Positions 57,272 through 64,000 of a stretch of DNA of 64,000 nt are shown here, one piece after another. Position numbers and translations under genes: made by a program. Location: NCBI RefSeq assembly GCF_026210795.1, contig NC_089458.1:1752001-1816000 (forward strand). The letters run 5' to 3'. How positions within the stretch are numbered: position 1 is the first letter of the stretch; every line of letters starts with the position of its first letter. The DNA comes from Rhizophagus irregularis (lineage: Eukaryota; Glomeromycota; Glomeromycetes; Glomerales; Glomeraceae). The notes under the pieces are model-generated. The model was not told where the DNA came from. It saw only the letters and a list, made by a program, of their open reading frames with translations, and did not search any database.

Positions 57272-57870
57272 ATATGGGGACGTCCATAGCAAAAGGAAGG
57301 ATAGGCCAAAAAATTCAAATTTGAGATTTTATTATAATTATATGTTTATTGGTCTAATTATTAAGAAAATATGGTTTTTTATTAATAATATATTAGTAAA
57401 AAAGTTTAATTTTGAAATTTTCTTATTATTTGCATTTTACTTTTATAGAATTAATAAGCAACATAAATTTATTAAAAGAAAATCAATACTCTTAGTACAG
57501 TCAAAGCTCGTTATAGTGAACTTTCCGTTCTACTATGTAATTTTTTCCCTTTTTTTCACTATAACGAGATTTATTAAGAAAATTCACTATATCGAGAGAA
57601 ATTAATTATAAGGAAAAAAATCAATAGGTCACTATAACGCGATTTTATTTAATGTTCACTATAACGAGATTCACTATAACGAGCTTTGACTGTAAATTGC
57701 TTGTAAAATTTAGTTTTAGATAAAAAAAAAAGGACTGAAAGTCAATTTATTTCACAATTAAGTGATGATCTGCCAAATTTATTATGTGATTTAAATTGCA
57801 ACTTTTTTAAAATTACGGAATTATCCCATCCCATCCTTTTGCTACAGGCATCCCCATATGCACATATAAT
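57272..57870. mobile_element. ~600-bp TIR element with a nested Tigger-like MITE
   Basis: Left end TATGGGGACGTCCATAGCAA and, inverted, right end TATGGGGATGCCTGTAGCAA pair for about 25 bp with only transitions, continuing AAAGGA. The duplication is unclear because ATAT is palindromic. The 57321-57605 frame is A+T-rich chance sequence. The element contains the MITE at 57498-57692. Confidence 0.7.
57498..57692. mobile_element. 195-bp Tigger-like MITE, full copy, TA TSD
   Basis: The ends CAGTCAAAGCTCGTTATAGT and, inverted, CAGTCAAAGCTCGTTATAGT match exactly, flanked by TA (57496-57497 and 57693-57694). Internal CACTATAACGAGATT motifs repeat near the right end. A truncated copy lies at 40352-40513. 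Confidence 0.95.
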
Positions 57871-58128
57871 TCCAATATATTCCATTCTGCTACAGGTTTT
57901 ACAAGTCAGTAGTTAAAGAGCAATTAGTATTCTGAATAGGTCAGGTCAGGTCAGAAAATCTGTCTTATCTAACCTGAAAAAAAATCAGATCATGTCAAGT
58001 TAATAACCCATCTTACTCATTGATCCATTTGATCTAATATAATATTTTGGGTCAGTTAAATTAAACAGGTCAAATTGATTAAAAAACAAATGTTTTTTTA
58101 ATTAAAAAATCATTTTATTACAGCTGAT
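57871..58128. other. spacer with GGTCAGGTCAGGTCAG repeat
   Basis: AGGTCAGGTCAGGTCAG at 57937-57953 and the following GATC/CTGA-rich sequence (to about 58085) resemble the GATC-rich insertion at 10.8-11.4 kb. No coding sequence was found. Confidence 0.4.
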
Positions 58129-59179
58129 TGCAAAATTATACAACCATCCTATGATTTTCAATTTGAAAATTTGATATTTTGAATTTTTCAAGAATTAGTA
58201 AAAAAGCAAGTTTAAATACCCATATCCACCAATCTGCGAAATTAACAAAATTCGTCTAAATTAAGGAATTTAACAATAATTTAATAAAAATTAGGTAAAT
58301 TAAGTTTTGCAAAAATAATCACACTTGTACTACATGATCATATGACAGATATCAAGAAATTACTTCAATAAAAAGTTGCATTAAAAAAATTTTTTTCTTT
58401 CGTAAACTCCCTATTAAACTCCCCATCAACTTCCCCATTAACTTTTCAACCAGTTTTTACATCAAGTAAGTTGAGAATTTTTGCAAGTATATTAGTAATT
58501 ATATTACATTAGACACAACTTGAAACTGTTTTTTTATTTATTTTTTTTATAATTTAAAAAAAAATTATTTAGAAAGCAAAATTATTCAAAAAAATCTTTT
58601 AATAAAAAAATAACTCTAAATATTAATAACGATGATTTAGCAAAATTAAATTATATATTGATTAGTTGTTTAATTATAATTTATTTGATATTTATTATTA
58701 ATTATTTTTCAGTTAATTTTTTTTCGTTAAATCATTAAATATTCTGGATTTTTGTAAAGTTTTTCTTTTTTTTTAATAAACTAACTTTATAATATTTTTT
58801 TTCCTTTTTTTCTAGAAACTCCTTCTACTGGTTTCGGGTTAAAGAGGTAAATATTTTAGAAGAAGTCTTAAAGTTTTTTTTATATATTTTTAACATTTTT
58901 TCTTACATAAGAATGGGTTTTGATCGATTTTAATCAGTATTGCGCCATATAATTGATGATTGGCAAATTCTGCAAATTGGCGGATATGCTATTTGGTAAT
59001 AACTTTAACTCCTTAAAATTAATATAGATTTTAAAGTAATTTATTTATATTGAATCATATGATATATTTTTATAAACAAGTTTTTAACTTAATTTTTTAC
59101 TAGTCTTTGAAAAATTCAAAATATTAAATTTTCAAATTAAAAAATCATAGGGTGGTCTTACAATTTTGCAATCAGCTAT
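58129..59179. mobile_element. fold-back family FB-GCAAAATT copy 2, with nested insert 58221-58987
   Basis: Arms start CAGCTGATTGCAAAATT and match copy 1 at 25947-26206 in both halves (CAAGTTTAAATACC on the left, TTTGGTAATAACTTTA on the right). Where copy 1 is continuous, this copy holds ~767 bp with inverted ends CATATCCACCAATCTGC and CATATCCGCCAATTTGC. That insert has no coding sequence; near 58815 it has an exon-like TTTTTCTAG|AAACTCC...AGAG|GTAAAT. Its terminal sequence recurs alone at about 29652-29670. Confidence 0.75.
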
Positions 59180-59339
59180 AATTATTACAAATGTAAATCT
59201 AGTATTGGTATAATTTGAAACTGTTGCAAAATGGTTTTTTTCGTTAAATTAAAAAATAAAAAACAGTTTGCACCATTTTTTATTGAAAATAATTTAAAAC
59301 CATTATGAAATGATTTTTTCATTAAATTAAAAATAAAAA

Positions 59340-59430
59340 ACAATTTGCATCATTAAAAAATGATTTGCACCATTAAAAAATGATTTGCACTATTAAAAAA
59401 TGATTTGCACCATTAAAAAATGATTTGCAC
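59340..59430. repeat. 20-bp tandem repeat CATTAAAAAATGATTTGCAC
   Basis: Four consecutive units with one substitution (TATTAAAAAA), plus a degenerate unit before them. The same AAATGATTTGCACC motif occurs in altered spacing at 59225-59300 and 59440-59520. Confidence 0.85.
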
Positions 59431-59699
59431 CATTTTTATTGAAACGATTTAAAACTGTTATGAAACAGTTTTTTTTTGTTAAATAAAAAAATAAAAAAAT
59501 GTTTTGCAACATTTTTTATTACAAATAGTTATCAATTAGAATTGTAGAATTGTAATTGTGAATACATCTTTATTTTAGAACATGCAAATGGAAGGAAATC
59601 TGATAGAACAATATTTCATATCATCCATTATTGGCTAATACCGAATTTCTACATTTAATTATGGTAAATCAGTAAATCACAATAAAAAATTGCTCAATA

Positions 59700-60000
59700 T
59701 TTTTTTTTTAGATTTTCAATCTGAAATTTGAAGTAAATGTTAGAAGTGAAAGTTTTTGGTTTTTTCATATAAGAACATTTAATAATATTCTTTTACTTCT
59801 TTTTTTTTTTATAGATTTTGGCCCAAACTTTAGAAATGAAAACAGGTAAAGGGAATTTGGAGATTTTACATATAAAAACATTTAATAATGTTCTTTTACT
59901 TCTTTTTTTTGTAGATTTCAGCTGAACTTTGAAAATGAAAAAGCAAGTATTTCTAAAGAAAAGAAGAAGCGGGGTTTTTAGTTTTTTATATAAAAACATT
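59700..60000. repeat. three tandem ~100-bp units with intron/exon-like ends
   Basis: Unit boundaries are at about 59712, 59815 and 59915. Each has ACATTTAATAATRTTCTTTT, ACTTC, a long T run and an AG, then ATTT and a 30-bp purine-rich segment; the second ends AACAG|GTAAAG. The layout parallels the repeats at 53.2-53.6 kb, but the sequence differs. Confidence 0.7.
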
Positions 60001-60014
60001 TATTACCCTATAAA

Positions 60015-60405
60015 AAATATATATACGGTTAGTATACTGTATTTTCGTATTTTGCGAACAGTATATTTATAGTATTATTACCGTATGATTACAGTATTTT
60101 CACATACTGTATATATTCGGTATTCTGCACACTGTATCATATATACGGTTTGCATACAGTATATTTTCCAGTTTTACCCGTATGTTTTATACTTGTAAAC
60201 AGTAGAAAAACCGTATGTTTTATACTTGTAAACAGTATATTGTTTTATATTTTATATTGTGAACAGTATACTTTTCCAGGATAAACCGTATATTTTATAC
60301 TGATAAACAGTACTCTTTTCCAGTTTAAACTGCATATTTTGTACTGATAAATAGTATATATTATTCAATTAAATCGTATATTTTATATTTGCAAACAGAA
60401 TTTAA
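60015..60405. repeat. minisatellite with ACCGTATATTTTATACTGATAA / ACAGTATA motifs
   Basis: About eight degenerate units of 40-50 bp. Each pairs an ACCGTAT or ACGGTT block with an AAACAGTATA block, so single-strand units can fold. No coding sequence. Confidence 0.7.
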
Positions 60406-61315
60406 AATGCATTTATAATCAATAAAATTTTTATTAAATAATATTAAATATACAAATATTTTTTATAAATAATATAAATAAAAAACTAGTATAAAATAAT
60501 ATACTATTTGTAAAAAAAATAATATTAGCAAAATATAAACAAAAAAAAAAGAAATTTAATTAGTAATATTATCATTATTTTAAATATAAAAAAGAAATAA
60601 TAAAAGGTTAGAAAAAAAAGAAAAAAAACTTAATTAGTAATATTATCATTATTTTAAATATAAAAAAGAAATAATAAAAAGTTAGTAATATTATTAATAT
60701 ATTAGTTAGATATAAAAAAGTAATAAAACGATAGTAGTAATGTTAGTAATATATTAAAAAAATTAAATAAAATACATAAAAGTAAAAAAAAAATATAATT
60801 AATATATGTTAACATATAATATTAATATAAAAATAAAAACATAAAAAGGTGTACATATAGTTGTTTAATTAATATTGTTAAAATTCACCATTACAATTCC
60901 AGAGAGATATTAGCGAAAGTAATTGTTAATTGATATATGTGCGTATCACTTTTTGTATAATTAGTAGTTTAGTACAAATATATATATTGTATATTATCAA
61001 AATAAGTTTTTTATTTAATTTTTATTATTATATGTTAAAATAGTTTTGGTATTCATTTTTATTGTCTTTTTTTTTCTAAAAAAAAAGAAGAGAAAAGAAT
61101 ATTTTTGAAAAAACAAACAAAAAATAAACAATAACGTGTTATTAATGCATGTGATCAGCGATCAGCTGAATTTTAATTGGTTAAATATAGAAATGCGAAA
61201 ATTAAAAAGCAGAAGTATTTTTTTAAAATTTAAATCATACAGATTGTTTTTAAAGTTCAATTAGTTAGTAATTTAAAAGTTCTTTTTTTTAATAAGAAAA
61301 TTTGTAAAAATTTTT
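60406..61315. other. very A+T-rich spacer; no gene seen
   Basis: Repeats of AATTAGTAATATTATCATTA near 60557 and 60633 and homopolymer A or T runs. No coding block on either strand. Confidence 0.4.
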
Positions 61316-61317
61316 TT

Positions 61318-61515
61318 TAATACTGCTTAATTTTTAAATTAAAGCCTTAATACTAAATTAGTTAAATTAGAATTAAGAAAAATTTGTAAGAATTTTCTTT
61401 GATACTGCTTAATTTTTAAATTAAAGCCTTAATATTAAATTAGTTAAATTAGAATTAAGCAGTATTAAGAAAAATTCGCAAGAATTTTCCTTAATACTGC
61501 TTAATAGTTAAATTA
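61318..61515. repeat. ~90-bp tandem repeat, array 1
   Basis: About 2.5 copies of a unit containing TACTGCTTAATTTTTAAATT, AAAGCCTTAATACT, AAATTAGTTAAATTAGAATT and AAGAAAAATTCGCAAGAA. The unit holds inverted TACTGCTTAATT and AATTAAGCAGTA. The same unit forms array 2 at 62830-63090. Confidence 0.8.
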
Positions 61516-61522
61516 GAATTAG

Positions 61523-61699
61523 GGAGGTTACATATATTATGTAATTATTATAGGGGGAGGGGGGTAGTTAAAATTTTACGTTACACTTATTTAAATCATA
61601 TGATTTATAAATATTATAATTTGATTGGTTATGAAATCTAACAGGGGGGGGGGGATAAGGTTTATAATAAAATGAATATTACGTGATATGTGTAACTCC
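61523..61699. mobile_element. G-rich snap-back MITE, copy 2
   Basis: The ends GGAGGTTACATATATTATG and, inverted, GAGGAGTTACACATATCACG pair imperfectly. Inside are AGGGGGAGGGGGG (about 61553) and a ten-base G run (about 61643). It shares layout and the TTATAATAAA...AATATTA order with the element at 43024-43173. Confidence 0.6.
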
Positions 61700-62829
61700 T
61701 CTTAACATATGGGCTGATTTATGGAATTAAGTTTTTATATTCAAAAAACTAACTTTATTAAGCAAATGCAAATACAAGTTACATGAAAATGATAGATTCA
61801 CACCAGCTGACATAAATAAAATTGATTTGATTATATTATTTTTTGATTTTTTTTAATAATATCATTAAAATTAAAAAATTTAAATATAATTGTCATGACA
61901 AAAGATTGAATAACTTAACGTGTATCTGTGCTAGATGAATGAATTTATATTCATTAGAAAGAGGTAATCAAGAGCTATCTATAAACCAAATATCGCATGA
62001 ATTGAATCACAAGTTGCTGAATAATTACGTTCAATGTATTTGTTTTTAACTTTTGACTTTGATCGTTAATATCTTCACATCTAGTAATTCAATTTGAATG
62101 ATCTTTTTTCGTTCAGGTAGTTTAGGTTCTGGCCTTTCATATGAATATAAATATATGTGTTTAGCATGTATTTACGCTGATATATTAACGATTTTGTTAA
62201 TTGAATAAAACTCTGATACAAAAATTTTTAAAATTATAATTCTTACCAAAAGATGATCTTTACAGGTATTATTGAGCTCTTTTTACTTTACTTAATAAGG
62301 TTTTATTTGCAATTTCTGTTTTAAATTGAATAAATTAATAAAATCAATTTTAAAAAGTAATTAACAAGTAGAATAAAATCAGTATAGTAAAAAACAAAAA
62401 AAAACATCTCAAAAACTCTAAAGCATAACTCACATTTTTATTTTGTATATTTTTACTAAAAAAAAGAAGGAACTAAGGTTAAAAATAAATGAAAAAAGAT
62501 TTTTCTTATTAATATAAATTATTAATATTTGTTTTCTTAATTATTGATTAAAAAAAACCTGCTATATATGCCTATAAACTTTTCTAAGTCACCTAACAAA
62601 AATCTGATTGAAAAGTGATTGAAAAGTGATTGAAAAGTGATTAAAAAAGAAAGTAGTTGCCATTGTTATTTTTGAATAAACATTAAAAAATTTTTTTTTA
62701 TTTTTTGATAGATTTAGATCATCTGATTATGTAACACATATAATTTAAGCTTGTGAAACATAATTCTTGTTAAAATGTGCAAATCTTTATGAAAATCTTA
62801 ATTTTGGCTAATTCCACAAATTGGCGAAT
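61700..62829. other. A+T-rich spacer; no gene seen
   Basis: A short tandem GTGATTGAAAA occurs at 62614-62640. No coding block or transposon end was recognised. Confidence 0.4.
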
Positions 62830-63090
62830 AAGCAGTATTAAGAAAAATTCGCAAGAATTTTCCTTGATACTGCTTAATTTTTTAAACTAAAGCCTTAATA
62901 CTACTAAATTAGTTAAATTAGAATTAAGCAGTATTAAGAAAAATTCGCAAGAATTTTCCTGATACTGCTTAATTTTTAAATTAAAGCCTTAATACTAAAT
63001 TAGTTAAATTAGAATTAAGCAGTATTAAGAAAAATTCGCAAGAATTTTCCTTGATACTGCTTAATTTTTAAATTAAAATCTTAATACTAA
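62830..63090. repeat. ~90-bp tandem repeat, array 2
   Basis: Three copies of the same unit as at 61318-61515, here including AAGCAGTATTAAGAAAAATT and CGCAAGAATTTTCCT between copies. It begins right after AATTGGCGAATA, a relative of the repeat end seen at 58970 and 29660. Confidence 0.8.
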
Positions 63091-63144
63091 TTTATAAAAA
63101 TGATTTATAATTGAGTTTTGAATTTAGTATTATCAATAAGGATG

Positions 63145-63370
63145 GTGCCGCAAATATGTAATTGCGGAATAATTGCGATTTACGGTATTGCGGAACATTG
63201 CGGATTTTTAAATCTAAAAATCTGCAAATCCGCAAATCCGCAATTATCCGCAATCCCGCAAATATTCCGCAAATCTGCAAATATCGCAAAGTACCTCAAA
63301 TATTCCGCAATTGAATTGCGGTACTTTGAGGATTTGCAGAATATTTGCGGATTTGCGGAATGTCCGCAAA
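63145..63370. repeat. dense array of TTGCGGA/TCCGCAA words around a palindrome
   Basis: At least fifteen TTGCGG or CCGCAA words fall within 225 bp, in both orientations. A large inverted pair, AAGTACCTCAAATATTCCGC (about 63288) and GCGGTACTTTGAGGATTTGC (about 63317), centres near 63314. It interrupts otherwise A+T-rich DNA. Open frames across it (63092-63390) are repeat translations rich in Arg/Cys/Ile. Confidence 0.8.
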
Positions 63371-63480
63371 AAAAACTTTCTTTTTTTTAATAAAATATAA
63401 TTACTACTAAAAAAAAAAATATTTCTATTTATTATTAATAATAAAAGAAATTATTTTACATAAAAAAAAATTAAAAAAAA

Positions 63481-64000
63481 CGCTGGAACCTATAGTTCCG
63501 GCGTTTTTACATAAAAAAAAATTAAATAAAACCGCCAGAACTTATAGTTCCAGCGTTTTAATTAAAAAAAGTTTAAAGAAAATGCCGGAACCTATAGTTC
63601 TGGCGTTTTTATTAAAAAAAATTTAAAGAAAACGCTGGAACCCATAGTTCCAGCGTTTTTACATAATAAAATTAAAAGAAAACGCTGGAACCTTAGTTCC
63701 AGCATTTTTATTAAAAAAAATTAAAAGAAAACGCCGGAACCTATAGTTTCGGCGTTTTTATTAAAAAAAATTAAAAGAAAAACGCCGGGAAGCTTGGATT
63801 CCGGCGTTTTTATTAAAAAAACTAAAAAGAAAACGCCGGAACCTTAGTTCTGGCGTTTTTATTAAAAAAAACTAAAAGAAAACGCCGGAACCTTAGTTCC
63901 GGCGTTTTTACATAAAAAAATTAAAAGAAAATGCCGCAACCTATAGTTCCGGCGTTTTTTATGTAAAAAAATTAAAAGCAAAAAACGCCGGAACCTATAG
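63481..64000. repeat. hairpin satellite, eleven ~50-bp units, continuing past the right edge
   Basis: Units start at 63481, 63533, 63583, 63633, 63683, 63732, 63783, 63834, 63883, 63932 and 63986 (cut by the edge). The core is CGCCGGAAC, a 3-4 base loop (TATA, TTA or similar), then GTTCCGGCG, an 8-10 bp stem, followed by an A/T spacer such as TTTTTATTAAAAAAAATTAA. Most variants are transitions that keep pairing or give G-T wobble; copies 4 and 5 carry changes in both arms (CGCTGG with CCAGC). No coding capacity. Confidence 0.95.

Noticed and set aside
57321-57605. 94-residue plus-strand frame
   Set aside because: It spans A+T-rich element sequence and the nested Tigger-like MITE.
63092-63390. 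Two opposing frames rich in Cys and Arg/Ile
   Set aside because: Both are translations of the repeated TTGCGGA words.
63481-64000. CRISPR array
   Set aside because: The regular ~50-bp spacing suggests it, but the spacers are near-identical A/T sequence and the context is eukaryotic.
63481-64000. Series of bacterial-type terminators
   Set aside because: GC hairpins followed by T runs look like intrinsic terminators, but introns and element types show a eukaryotic genome and the units are tandem copies.

Overview
The window looks like a transposon-dense stretch of nuclear DNA from a fungus, most likely an arbuscular mycorrhizal fungus (Glomeromycotina). The evidence is very high A+T, short (65-85 nt) GT-AG introns inside transposase genes, CCCTAA-type telomere-like repeats, and a mixture of FAR1/SWIM-type MULEs, BED and DUF659 hATs, pogo/Tigger elements, Helitrons and ORF1-bearing non-LTR elements resembling what I recall from Rhizophagus and relatives. 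The taxon is inference; no host marker gene is complete here. The only probable host gene is a first exon at the left edge (about 42-190, minus strand). Nearly everything else recognisable is mobile-element DNA, much of it nested, so many of the breaks can be read as dated insertions.

Region by region. 1-5.8 kb: edge gene, A+T-rich spacer with microsatellites, one fold-back element. 5.8-9.7 kb: a decayed MULE transposase gene (minus) carrying two small inserted elements with exact target duplications and a telomere-like minisatellite. 10.8-11.5 kb: one copy of a TIR repeat. 12.1-16.4 kb: a non-LTR retroelement (minus, 17-bp target duplication) that holds only an ORF1-like gene, split by a nearly complete pogo/Tigger transposon. 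16.5-19.5 kb: a related ORF1-only element (plus, 13-bp duplication). 19.6-28.6 kb: repeats, an internally deleted hAT, a Helitron DUF6570 piece, a third ORF1-only element, and a decayed minus-strand Helitron. 28.7-33.4 kb: coding scraps, a fold-back and a polypurine tract.

33.4-41.1 kb is a plus-strand Helitron interrupted three times. The largest interruption is a 4.2-kb element with 22-bp perfect terminal inverted repeats (34506-38740). It carries one ~1,150-residue gene with a zinc-binding N-terminal region, a putative RNase H-like core and a homeodomain-like C-terminus. I do not recognise this family by name and it is the best candidate for an undescribed system. 41.1-46.8 kb holds hAT and other coding scraps and small TIR elements. 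46.8-50.3 kb is a fourth ORF1-only element (17-bp duplication). 50.4-57.0 kb is a three-level nest: a BED hAT inside a DUF659 hAT inside an A+T-rich fold-back. 57.2-64.0 kb is repeats only, ending in an array of at least eleven ~50-bp units, each holding a GC-rich hairpin, that runs off the right edge.

Functionally no pathway is visible. The common theme is selfish elements and their passengers: autonomous-type transposases, all with some stops or frameshifts, and many short TIR elements probably mobilised in trans. A recurring pattern is that the differences between paired repeats are mostly C/T and G/A transitions, as expected if methylated cytosines decay.
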